Part shown: positions 7,847 through 16,026 of the stretch, in pieces | Numbering within the stretch: the first letter of the stretch is position 1 | Layout: every line of letters starts with the position of its first letter | Source: CAVQNQ01 sp963714205 | GTDB lineage: Bacteria > Acidobacteriota > Terriglobia > Bryobacterales > Bryobacteraceae | Direction of reading: 5' to 3' | Assembly (NCBI GenBank): GCA_963714205.1 | Contig: CAVQNQ010000002.1 | Span: 992,001 to 1,056,000, forward strand | Length of the DNA stretch: 64,000 nt | Position numbers and translations under genes: made by a program | The notes under the pieces: model-generated | Seen by the model: only the letters and a program-made list of their open reading frames with translations | The model's database searches: none | Told to the model about the DNA's origin: nothing

Positions 7847-8701
7847 ATGGAGGAAGAACCAAAAGCACCGATGGCCTGGGAGGCGGGACATTTTTATTCT
7901 CCGATTCCCTCCTTACGCGAGGTCCGTGCACGAGAGCAGAAGATTTTCGATGTCCCGCGCTTTATTCCGGGCGTCGATTTGAACGAGTTGGAGCAGGCGC
8001 ACTGGCTGCGCACGCTGACGCGCCTTTTCTCCGATCAACCGTTTCCCGCGAAACCGGACCCCCGAACGCGCTTCTATTTCGAAAACGACTACTTCACCTA
8101 TGGCGAAGGGTTGATGTACCAGGCGATTCTGCGCCACGTCCAGCCGAAGCGGGTCGTAGAGGTCGGATCCGGTTTCACGACGGCGCTGCTGCTCGATATT
8201 GTGGACCGTTTTCTTCCGGGCGGCGTGGCGTGCACCTGCGTTGAACCATACCCCGATACTCTCCGCTCATTGCTGCGCGAAGACGACTTCAGCCGGATTG
8301 AGCTGATGCGGGTGCCATTGCAGGACGCCGATCTCGAAATCTTCCAGAGGCTTCAATCGGGAGATATCCTGTTTATCGATTCGACGCACGTATCCAAAAC
8401 CGGCAGCGACGTCAACCGGGAGATATTCGAGATTCTGCCTTGCCTGGCCAGTGGAGTGCTGATCCATTTCCACGATATCTACTATCCCTTTGAGTACCCC
8501 AAGGAATGGGTATTCAAGGGGATAGCCTGGAACGAAGCCTATCTTCTGAGAGGCTTCCTCCAGTACAACGCGGCATTTCGCATCCAGGTTTTTAATTCCT
8601 TCTCGGCCCGGTTTCTGGCGTCACAGATCGACCAGAGGATTCCGAACGTCAACCTATTCCTGATGAATCCGGGGTCCAGTATCTGGCTGCGCAAGGTGTG
8701 A
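7847..8701 (+). CDS. Class I SAM-dependent methyltransferase
   Basis: A 284-residue protein with a Rossmann-type SAM-binding core: VVEVGSGFTTALLLD is motif I, CVEPYP the acidic strand after beta-2, and GDILFIDSTHV plus LIHFHDIYYPF resemble the catalytic region of the Methyltransf_24 group. Members of this group often modify small metabolites or sugars; the substrate here cannot be inferred. Start is ATG 7847 with GGGGAGAC 4-10 nt upstream. No operon partner is evident. Confidence 0.75.
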   Translation: MEEEPKAPMAWEAGHFYSPIPSLREVRAREQKIFDVPRFIPGVDLNELEQAHWLRTLTRLFSDQPFPAKPDPRTRFYFENDYFTYGEGLMYQAILRHVQPKRVVEVGSGFTTALLLDIVDRFLPGGVACTCVEPYPDTLRSLLREDDFSRIELMRVPLQDADLEIFQRLQSGDILFIDSTHVSKTGSDVNREIFEILPCLASGVLIHFHDIYYPFEYPKEWVFKGIAWNEAYLLRGFLQYNAAFRIQVFNSFSARFLASQIDQRIPNVNLFLMNPGSSIWLRKV

Positions 8702-8796
8702 GAGGGTAACGACCGGGTGTGGCGGCTCCGCAGGCCGGCTTCCGGGCGTCCAGCGGCTTCCCTGCTATCCTCTTATCAGCAGGAGCTGTGCATATC

Positions 8797-10317
8797 GTGA
8801 GAGCAATTCGTCTGTTTGCCATCCTGTGGCTGCCGCTTTTCCTTTCGGCCCAGGATCTCCATGAGTTTGAAAAGAAGGTTACCGAGTTCACCCTGGCCAA
8901 CGGCCTCCACTTCATCGTCGTGGAGCGCCATGAGGCCCCGGTGGTCTCCTTCCACACCTACGTCAATGCGGGATCCGTGGACGACCCGAGCGGTGCCACC
9001 GGTCTCGCGCACATGTTCGAGCATATGGCCTTCAAAGGCACCGAGACGATCGGGACCCGCGACTGGCCCGCCGAGAAGAAGGCGCTGGATGCCATCGAAG
9101 AGGCCTACGACCGCCTGGATGCCGAACGGAACAAAGGGCCCCAGGCCGAGGCGAGCAAAGTTTCCGCCCTCGAAGCCCGGTTGAAGATGGCCATCGACAG
9201 CGCCCAGGCGTTCGTCGAGCCCAACGAGTACACCCGCATTATCGAAGAGAACGGGGGAGTGGGGCTGAACGCCGAGACCCAGCTCGATTCCACCGAATAC
9301 TTCTACAGCCTGCCCTCGAACCGCATCGAGCTATGGTTCCTGCTGGAATCGCAGCGTTTTCTCCATCCCGTCTTCCGCGAGTTCTATAAGGAGCGCGACG
9401 TGGTAATGGAAGAACTGCGCATGCGCGTGGAGTCCAGTCCGCAAGGCAAGCTATCGCAGGAATTCCTGGCTTCGGCTTTTGAAGCACAGCCCTATCGCAA
9501 TCCACCCGCGGGATGGGCCAGCGACGTGGCTACCTTGCGCCGCGGCGAGGCGCAGGCATTCTTCGAGAAGTACTATGTGCCGGCTAACATCGTGATCGCG
9601 ATCGTAGGGGATGTCAATCCCGCGGAGGCCCGGCGCATGGCGGACCGCTACTTCGGGCCGCTGCCCGCGCGTCCGCTGCCGCCGTTGATCCATACCGTCG
9701 ATCCGGAGCAGCCGGGGCCGCGCAGCGTGGTGGTGGCATCGCCCAGCCAGTCGATGATGATGGTGGGCTATCACCGGCCTGCCGAGACGGACAAGGACGA
9801 TCCGGTCTTCGACCTGCTCTCGCTGGTTCTCTCCAGCGGGCGCACGAGTATCATGTACAAAGATATGGTCGAGGACCGGCGCATCGCCTTGGCGGCCGCG
9901 TCCGATTCCACGTTCCCGGACGGCCGCTATCCCAACCTGTTTCTGTTTTTCATGGCGCCCACGATGGGCCATACGGTGGAGGAAGACCAGAAGGCGCTCG
10001 ACGAGCTGCTGGTCAAATTCGAGGCTACCAAGGTGGATGCCGAAACGCTGGCGCGCGTGAGGGCCAAGGCGCGCGCGGCGGTGATCCGGCGGCTGGACAG
10101 CAACGCCGAATTAGCTTCGCTGCTGACGACGTTCTACGCGGCTTACGGCGATTGGCGGAAGCTGTTCACATCGCTGGACGAATATGACAGGGTGACGCCC
10201 GAGGATTTGCAGCGGGTGGCACGGCAGTATTTGGTGACCGCCCACCGCACAATCGCTTTTATCCAGACAGCCGGGCCAGCGCCGCGGGCAGCGGCCGGCG
10301 CGGGAGGTAACCGATGA
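8797..10317 (+). CDS. M16 zinc metallopeptidase, catalytic subunit
   Basis: A 506-residue exported insulinase-type peptidase. It has an N-terminal hydrophobic signal (RAIRLFAILWLPLFLSAQ) and the inverted zinc motif HMFEH (about 72-76), followed by the TQLDSTEYFY segment and the C-terminal M16 repeat domain. The GTG at 8797 has AGGAG 11 nt upstream; a GTG at 8788 is too close to that site. The next gene overlaps by 4 nt (ATGA) and encodes an M16 homologue without the zinc motif. The pair therefore fits the heterodimeric M16B design, one catalytic and one substrate-binding subunit, acting in the periplasm. Confidence 0.9.
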   Translation: MRAIRLFAILWLPLFLSAQDLHEFEKKVTEFTLANGLHFIVVERHEAPVVSFHTYVNAGSVDDPSGATGLAHMFEHMAFKGTETIGTRDWPAEKKALDAIEEAYDRLDAERNKGPQAEASKVSALEARLKMAIDSAQAFVEPNEYTRIIEENGGVGLNAETQLDSTEYFYSLPSNRIELWFLLESQRFLHPVFREFYKERDVVMEELRMRVESSPQGKLSQEFLASAFEAQPYRNPPAGWASDVATLRRGEAQAFFEKYYVPANIVIAIVGDVNPAEARRMADRYFGPLPARPLPPLIHTVDPEQPGPRSVVVASPSQSMMMVGYHRPAETDKDDPVFDLLSLVLSSGRTSIMYKDMVEDRRIALAAASDSTFPDGRYPNLFLFFMAPTMGHTVEEDQKALDELLVKFEATKVDAETLARVRAKARAAVIRRLDSNAELASLLTTFYAAYGDWRKLFTSLDEYDRVTPEDLQRVARQYLVTAHRTIAFIQTAGPAPRAAAGAGGNR

Positions 10318-12482
10318 GACGGACGCTCGCAATCCTGGTCCTGGCTGCGGGAGCGGGGCTGGCCCAGAAACCGGCCGGCGCGCCGGTCCCCGCCACTGCT
10401 CCACCAACTACGCCTCCCAGGCAGGGGGCTTCCAAGGCTCCGCCCGCGCCTTCGGTCCGGAACCTGAAATTCCCGCCGCTCAAGCCCATCTCGATTCCCC
10501 AGGTGGCCACCTTCACTCTGGCCAACGGCATGCGGCTGTTCCTGCTGGAGGACCACGAAATCCCGATTGTCAACGGCACCGCGCGCATACGCACGGGGAA
10601 CCTCTTCGATCCGAAGGATAAGGTCGGGCTGGCCACCATGACAGGGATGGTGATGCGCACGGGCGGAACGCGCTCCCAGACTGGCGAACAACTCGATGTG
10701 GCGCTCGAGAATGTGGCCGCCACCGTGGAAACCAATATCGGCGAGACGGCGGGGACGGTCTCCTTCTCGGTGCTGAAGGAGAACGCCGACCAGGTTATGG
10801 CCATTTTCAAGGATGTGCTCACCGCCCCCGAATTCCGCGAGGATAAGATCGACTTGGCCCGCACGCAGTTGCGCAGCTCCATTTCGCGGCGCAACGACGA
10901 CGCCCACGCGATCCAGCACCGCGAATTCGGCGATATCGTGTACGGGCAGGACAGCCCTTACGGGTGGGATATCGAGTATGCCACGATCGACCGGATCGCC
11001 CGCGCGGATTTGCAGGCCTTCCAGCGGCGCTACTTCTTCCCCAAGAATGTGATGCTGGCGGTGCGCGGCGATTTCGACACGGCCCAGATGAAAGCGCGGA
11101 TCGAGAAGCTCTTCGCCGATTGGACCGTCGAGCAGCCGCCCGTTCCGGCCTTCCCGAAGGTGGAAGCCAAGCCCACGCCAGGCGTGTACCTGGCGGCTAA
11201 GACGGATGTCACGCAGACGTTCTTCTCCATGGGGCACCTGGGCGGCGAAATCCGCGATAAGGACTACGCGGCGCTCGAAATCCTCTCCGACATATTGGGC
11301 GGGGGATTCCAGAGCCGGCTGGTTCAGCGGGTGCGGACCCGAATGGGGAACGCTTACGACATCTCGGCGGATTGGGACGCCGAATACGATCATCCCGGGC
11401 TGTTCGAGATCGAGGGCAGCACCAAATCGTTCTCGACGGTGGAAACGCTAAAAGCGGTGCGCGAGGAAGTGGACCGGGTGCGCACCACCGAAGTGAGCGA
11501 AGAGGAACTTCAAACGGCCAAGGAGACGGCCCTGAACAGCCTGGTATTCGCCTTTGACACCAAGAGCAAGACGCTCGGCCGGATGCTGACATACGAATAC
11601 TATGGATACCCGCTGGATTTCATCCAGCAGTACCAGGCGGCGCTCCAGGCGGTGACCCGCGCGGATGTTCTGAGGGTCGCCAAGGAGCATCTCAAGCCCG
11701 AGGATTTCACGATTGTCGCGGTGGGTAATCCGGCCGATTTCGGGCAGCCGCTCGCCAGCTTGGGCGGCCCGGTGCACAACATCGATCTGACGATCCCGCA
11801 GCCCAAGCAGGAGACCACCCAGGCCGACGCGGTTAGTCTCGAAAAGGGGAAGCAGATTCTGGCGCACGCCCAGCAGGCGGCGGGAGGCGCGGACAAGCTT
11901 GCGGGCGTGCGCGACTATGTTCAGTCCCTCGAGCTGAGGATCGCCCCGGGAGCCGGCGGTCTCCAGGTGAAAGAGACCAATTCCTGGCTCGGCCCCAACC
12001 AGCTCCGGCAGGAGAGCGTGCTGCCGGTCGGCAAGGTGGTGGTTTACACGGACGGCAAGAGCGGCTGGATGACGACGCCGCAGGGATCCGGCGTGCTGGC
12101 CGGTCCCAACCTGAAGCAACTGCAGAGCGAGCTGTTCCGCGTGTATTTCAGCGTGCTGCTCAGCGACCGGATTTCCGGCCGCATGGTGAACGCTGTGGCG
12201 GACGACGCGGTGGAGATAACCGACAGTACCGGCCAGAGCGCCCAACTGACTATCGATCCGGCTACCGGACAGTTGCGCAAGATGCGCTACCAGGCGGTGA
12301 ACCTCGCAGGTCCGCCCATGACCGTGGAGCAGGCTTTTTCGGACTTCCGGGAGACCGGCGGCGTAATGGTGCCTTACAAGTTCGCGATCACCCAGGGAGG
12401 CGCGCCATTCGGCGAGGTCACGGTGACGGACTGGAAGGTGAACGCAGGCCTCAAGGCCGAGGATTTGCAGAAGCGGCCATGA
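10314..12482 (+). CDS. M16 peptidase homologue, non-catalytic subunit with extra C-terminal domain
   Basis: A 722-residue exported protein (signal MRRTLAILVLAAGAGLAQ followed by a Pro/Ala-rich linker). Residues ~60-470 are an M16 fold (QVATFTLANGMRLFLLEDHEIP; LGGGFQSRLVQRVR), but where the catalytic partner has HMFEH this one reads ATMTGM, so zinc cannot be bound. About 230 residues follow the M16 part (from roughly 500) and look like a lipoprotein-carrier-type beta structure (GGADKLAGVRDYVQSLEL; GKSGWMTTPQGS). It overlaps both neighbours by 4 nt, so expression is tightly coupled to the catalytic subunit. Confidence 0.85.
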   Translation: MRRTLAILVLAAGAGLAQKPAGAPVPATAPPTTPPRQGASKAPPAPSVRNLKFPPLKPISIPQVATFTLANGMRLFLLEDHEIPIVNGTARIRTGNLFDPKDKVGLATMTGMVMRTGGTRSQTGEQLDVALENVAATVETNIGETAGTVSFSVLKENADQVMAIFKDVLTAPEFREDKIDLARTQLRSSISRRNDDAHAIQHREFGDIVYGQDSPYGWDIEYATIDRIARADLQAFQRRYFFPKNVMLAVRGDFDTAQMKARIEKLFADWTVEQPPVPAFPKVEAKPTPGVYLAAKTDVTQTFFSMGHLGGEIRDKDYAALEILSDILGGGFQSRLVQRVRTRMGNAYDISADWDAEYDHPGLFEIEGSTKSFSTVETLKAVREEVDRVRTTEVSEEELQTAKETALNSLVFAFDTKSKTLGRMLTYEYYGYPLDFIQQYQAALQAVTRADVLRVAKEHLKPEDFTIVAVGNPADFGQPLASLGGPVHNIDLTIPQPKQETTQADAVSLEKGKQILAHAQQAAGGADKLAGVRDYVQSLELRIAPGAGGLQVKETNSWLGPNQLRQESVLPVGKVVVYTDGKSGWMTTPQGSGVLAGPNLKQLQSELFRVYFSVLLSDRISGRMVNAVADDAVEITDSTGQSAQLTIDPATGQLRKMRYQAVNLAGPPMTVEQAFSDFRETGGVMVPYKFAITQGGAPFGEVTVTDWKVNAGLKAEDLQKRP

Positions 12483-13288
12483 GACGCAGGGATTGGTTGT
12501 GGCTGGCGGGCGGGGCGCTGGCGCGGGCGGCCCGCTCGGAAAGCGCCGCGGAGCGCGGCAAGCGCGTGGTGGACGAGTGCCTGGAGGCGCTCGGAGGCAA
12601 CGCGTTCCTCAAAATGGAAGATCGCGTGGAGAGCGGACGCGCCTATCAGTTCTACCGCGAGCGGATCTCGGGCCTGGCGGTCGCGAAGATCTACACGCGC
12701 TACCTGACCCGCCCCGAGCCGCCCGTGCCGGGGCTGATCGAGGTACGCGAGCGCGAAAACTTCGGCAAGGAAGAAAACAGCGGCGGGGTACTGATCACCG
12801 AAGAGGGAGCCTGGGATCTGAGCTGGCGCGGAGCGCGCCCGCGCGACGATCAGTGGTACGCCAATTACAAGGACAGCCTGCTGCGCAATGTCCTGTACAT
12901 TTTGCGGCAGCGGCTGGGCGAGCCGGGGCTGACTTTCTACTCGCAGGGCGGGGATATGTACGAGAACCGGCCGGTGGAGATCGTGGACATCAACGACGCG
13001 GACAACCGCACTGTGACGGTCTATTTCAGCAGCCTGGACAAGCTCCCGGTGCGCCAGATCTTCAAGCGGCGCAATCCGGAGTACAAGGATTTCGACACGG
13101 AAACCACGGTCTGGACGAAATACCGCGACGTGGGCGGGGGCGTGAAGTGGCCGCAGAGCACGATGCGCGAGCGCAACGGCGAGAAAATCTACGAGATGTA
13201 TGCGGACATGGTGGAGATCAACCGCAACCTGACGGACAACCTATTCACGCTGCCGGCGAATCTGAAGATGCTGCCGAAGGAGAAATAG
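12479..13288 (+). CDS. Exported LolA-like protein of unknown function
   Basis: A 269-residue protein with a Tat-like N-terminus (MRRRDWLWLAGGALARAA). The remainder resembles the C-terminal extension of the preceding M16 homologue in style: KRVVDECLEALGGNAFLKMEDRVESG near the start and DNLFTLPANLKMLP at the end, a pattern seen in outer-membrane-lipoprotein-sorting-like proteins. It starts inside the stop codon of the M16 gene (ATGA overlap), so it belongs to the same operon. Function is unproven; a role in handling peptidase products or envelope lipoproteins is only a guess. Confidence 0.6.
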   Translation: MRRRDWLWLAGGALARAARSESAAERGKRVVDECLEALGGNAFLKMEDRVESGRAYQFYRERISGLAVAKIYTRYLTRPEPPVPGLIEVRERENFGKEENSGGVLITEEGAWDLSWRGARPRDDQWYANYKDSLLRNVLYILRQRLGEPGLTFYSQGGDMYENRPVEIVDINDADNRTVTVYFSSLDKLPVRQIFKRRNPEYKDFDTETTVWTKYRDVGGGVKWPQSTMRERNGEKIYEMYADMVEINRNLTDNLFTLPANLKMLPKEK

Positions 13289-13298
13289 GGAGGGGCGG

Positions 13299-14471
13299 TC
13301 ACTTGGCCAGCTCGGCCTGGAGCTGCCGGTAGGCGGTCTCTTCGTAATCGGTCTTGAGCCGCTCGCGGCCTTCCACGCGGGATTCGGCGGGGCGGGGGCC
13401 TTCGCGCTTCAGGGCGCGGCCGAGCAGCGTGGTGGCCTCGGTGTCGGCGGGGTTGCGGGCCAACACGGCGCGAAAGCTCTCGACGGCGCCATCGAACTGG
13501 CCGGCCCGCCAGAGCGCGTAACCGCGATTGAAGTGATAGTCCGGATCGGCGTCGTCCCCCTCGATGGCCTTCGCAAAACTGGCGGCGGCGATGGCGAACT
13601 GGCCACGGCGGGATTGGGATGCGCCCAGGTCATTGAAGACTTCGTTGAGCGGCATGGACGATGAGACGATCTGGAAGGCCTGGCCGGCGCCGTTGAAATC
13701 GCCTTGATTGTAGAGACACAGGCCGAGGAAGAACTGGGCCTCCAGGTAGTGCGGGGCGGTGGCAGCCACGCGCGCGAACCAGCCGGCGGCGATCTTGTAC
13801 TCCTTCTGCTCCCAATACGTCTTGCCCAACTGAAAACAGGGCTGCGAATAGTGCTCGTCGAGGCGCGCGGCCTGGGTGAAGAAACGGTGGCGCTGCTCGG
13901 GCGAAGCGGCCAGCAGCCCGCGCACGTAGCTCTCGACGGCGTCCAGGCGAACGGCCGGGCGGGCGTTGACGAAATCGTGCTCGGGCGGAGCGCCGCGGGG
14001 GTTCAACTGCTCCAGAACCTGCCAGGCCAAGTGCGCTTCGAGGGTGGTGAGGTCCTCGAGCGCGCCCAACTCGCCAGCCGCAGGTCCTTGAGTGGTGCGC
14101 TTGAGATCGAGGATGTGGGCGGAAATTCGCAGCGAACCCCTGGACTGGCTGTTGCCGTCCCCGGCGGGCAGCAGCTCGTAATCTCCGTAGACCACGCGGG
14201 CCGCATCCAGCGCTTGTCCGATCTTGATAACCGACGCGCGGGTCAGTTCCGCGCCGGGCCGCAGGGAGAGGCGGCGATAGGCCTCCAGGCGGTCCTGGCG
14301 ATCCAGCACCAGGACGTTCTCGGATAACAGCGCGTCGTGCAGGCTCTCGGAAATGCTCTCGCCGATCCAGCCGAGGTCACCCGATTTGGAATGGTCGAAG
14401 AAGGGCAGTACGAGAACGGTATCGGCGCGCAAGGCGCCGCACAGCAGGGCAAGAACCAGAAACCGGCACAT
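13299..14471 (-). CDS. Exported TPR protein
   Basis: A 390-residue protein with a signal peptide (CRFLVLALLCGALRAD). The N-terminal third (VLVLPFFDHSKSGDLGWIGESISESLHDALL) looks like the TolB_N/CsgG-style domain that often precedes TPRs in Acidobacteria. The C-terminal half has about four TPR units (CFQLGKTYWEQKEYKIAAGWF; AQFFLGLCLYNQGDFNGAGQAF; YHFNRGYALWRAGQFDGAVESF). ATG 14471 is used; a TTG sits one codon upstream. Probably a periplasmic scaffold; partners are unknown. Confidence 0.75.
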   Translation of the reverse strand: MCRFLVLALLCGALRADTVLVLPFFDHSKSGDLGWIGESISESLHDALLSENVLVLDRQDRLEAYRRLSLRPGAELTRASVIKIGQALDAARVVYGDYELLPAGDGNSQSRGSLRISAHILDLKRTTQGPAAGELGALEDLTTLEAHLAWQVLEQLNPRGAPPEHDFVNARPAVRLDAVESYVRGLLAASPEQRHRFFTQAARLDEHYSQPCFQLGKTYWEQKEYKIAAGWFARVAATAPHYLEAQFFLGLCLYNQGDFNGAGQAFQIVSSSMPLNEVFNDLGASQSRRGQFAIAAASFAKAIEGDDADPDYHFNRGYALWRAGQFDGAVESFRAVLARNPADTEATTLLGRALKREGPRPAESRVEGRERLKTDYEETAYRQLQAELAK

Positions 14472-14500
14472 CAAATCCCAGTGTAGCAGCGGGGAGAAAC

Positions 14501-14538
14501 GCGGCGTCCGGGGACTATGCGCGAAAACCGGACGCCGC
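14501..14538 (-). terminator. Hairpin downstream of the small exported protein gene
   Basis: An 11-bp perfect inverted repeat, GCGGCGTCCGG (14501-14511) and CCGGACGCCGC (14528-14538), separated by 16 nt. It lies between the end of the gene at 14548-14877 and the start of the TPR gene, both on the minus strand. The following T-tract is weak (GTTTCTCC), so it may be a partial terminator. Confidence 0.5.
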
Positions 14539-14547
14539 GCGGGGCAT

Positions 14548-14877
14548 TCAGTTTGCGCTGGAAGCGGTGAGCACCAGCTTAGTGGCCGTTCCGCCGAGGT
14601 GGACTTCCTGAATGCGCATCTTGCCTTCGCTATTGTCGAAGCGAACGGTGGTGGTGAGATAGCGGGTTTCGCCGGTTTCCTCTTTCACCGGACATTCGGC
14701 TACTACCTTGCCGCTCCTGATCACCAGCTTCTGGCCGACCACATCGAGCCGGTAATCCCCCGCCGCGAGCTGGACATTCCCCACGGTGGCGGGCTGAAAC
14801 AAAGTCACGTTATAGCTCTTGGCGACGGCGATGGCCGTGCCGAGCAATGCGAAGATCAGCAGAAATCTCTGAATCAC
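14548..14877 (-). CDS. Small exported protein of unknown function
   Basis: A 109-residue protein with a clear signal peptide (MIQRFLLIFALLGTAIAVAKS). The mature part is beta-rich (VTLFQPATVGNVQLAAGDYRLDVV; KLVIRSGKVVAECPV; TTVRFDNSEGKMRIQEVHLGG), a pattern I associate with small exported acidobacterial proteins, not a named family. GAGG precedes the ATG by about 7 nt. It lies between miaA and the TPR gene on the same strand. Confidence 0.65.
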   Translation of the reverse strand: MIQRFLLIFALLGTAIAVAKSYNVTLFQPATVGNVQLAAGDYRLDVVGQKLVIRSGKVVAECPVKEETGETRYLTTTVRFDNSEGKMRIQEVHLGGTATKLVLTASSAN

Positions 14878-14952
14878 GTCGAGCCTCCAAATTCCGTATT
14901 TGAGATTTTCGCCGGCGAAATCTTCGTGTACACCCGCTCAGACGATGAATTG

Positions 14953-15921
14953 CTAAAAAGGTTCCGTGGAATTTACGCCAAGAAAGCAGGCCACGCGTGC
15001 GAGCGCCTCCTCGCGGATACGCGACTCGTCGCCGAAGCCCCTGAGCCACACCAAGTCCGGCTCGCGGCGGAACCAGGTGATCTGCCGTTTGGCATACTGC
15101 CGCGTGTTGCGCTGCGCGTAAAACACCGCCTCGCGCGGATTCAATTCGCCCGCGAGCAATTGCAGCGCCTGTTTGTATCCGTGCGATTCGAAGGGCTTGG
15201 CGGAGGCGTGGAAGCCCATGGCCAGGATGCGGCGTGCCTCATCGGGGAGCCCGGCTTCGAACATGGCGGCACTGCGCCGATTGAGGCGATCATAGAGCGC
15301 GTCGCGATCGGGCAGCAGGCCGAGCTTGAGAACGCGATAGCCCTCGAGAGCCATGCGTCCGGCGCGCAACGTTTCGCTGGCCGGCCGGTGCGTGAGCAGG
15401 CAGACTTCCAGGGCGCGGGTGACCTTCGGAACATCGTGGGGATGAATCCTGCGGGCGGCCTCAGAATCGAATCGGGTAAGCAGGCGGTGAAGCGAGCCGG
15501 GGCGGCGGCGTTCCCGGGCGGTGAGGCGGTCGCGCAGAGTCTGGTCACGGGCGGGGCCTTCGAACAGGCCGTCAAGGAGGGCGCGCAGGTAGAAGCCCGT
15601 GCCTCCGGTCACAATGGGGAGGCATTCACGATTCGAGATGTCGGCCAGAGCCAGACGGGCCAAGCGGGCGTATTCGCCGGCGGTGAACAGGTCATCGGGA
15701 TCGAGGAGATCCAGAAGATGGTGGGGAATTCCCCGACGCTCGGCGGGCGACAGCTTGGCGGTGGCGATATCGAAGTAGCGGTAAACCTGCAGGGAATCGC
15801 AATTGACAATCTCGCCGCGGAAGCGGGCGGCGAGGGTCAGGGCCAGATCGCTCTTGCCGGAACCGGTCGGGCCAACGACTGCAACCAGCGGGCGTTTGGA
15901 GACGTCTGGGGCTAGAGACAT
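14953..15921 (-). CDS. miaA: tRNA dimethylallyltransferase
   Basis: MiaA transfers a dimethylallyl group to N6 of A37 in tRNAs that read codons starting with U. The 322-residue protein has the P-loop GPTGSGKS (17-24), the VNCDSLQVYR motif, ATAKLSPAERRGIPHHLLD, the TGGTGFYLRALLDGLF block and the C-terminal YAKRQITWFRRE signature. All are standard for MiaA. ATG 15921 is chosen; 15 upstream in-frame codons lack family similarity. No hfq is attached here; hfq lies far downstream next to hflX. Confidence 0.95.
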   Translation of the reverse strand: MSLAPDVSKRPLVAVVGPTGSGKSDLALTLAARFRGEIVNCDSLQVYRYFDIATAKLSPAERRGIPHHLLDLLDPDDLFTAGEYARLARLALADISNRECLPIVTGGTGFYLRALLDGLFEGPARDQTLRDRLTARERRRPGSLHRLLTRFDSEAARRIHPHDVPKVTRALEVCLLTHRPASETLRAGRMALEGYRVLKLGLLPDRDALYDRLNRRSAAMFEAGLPDEARRILAMGFHASAKPFESHGYKQALQLLAGELNPREAVFYAQRNTRQYAKRQITWFRREPDLVWLRGFGDESRIREEALARVACFLGVNSTEPF

Positions 15922-16026
15922 TGCCTGGGAATTCGAAAGGCATTGCGCGAAGAGCCCGTTATACAATAAAAGAGTGATTTTCGGCCTTCTGGGTGTTTCG
16001 CGCGGTCGAAAGAAAGTAAAAACTTC

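Noticed and set aside
14353..15915. 520-residue plus-strand open frame across miaA and the small exported gene
   Set aside because: Antisense shadow of miaA and neighbours; miaA has all family motifs, this frame has none.
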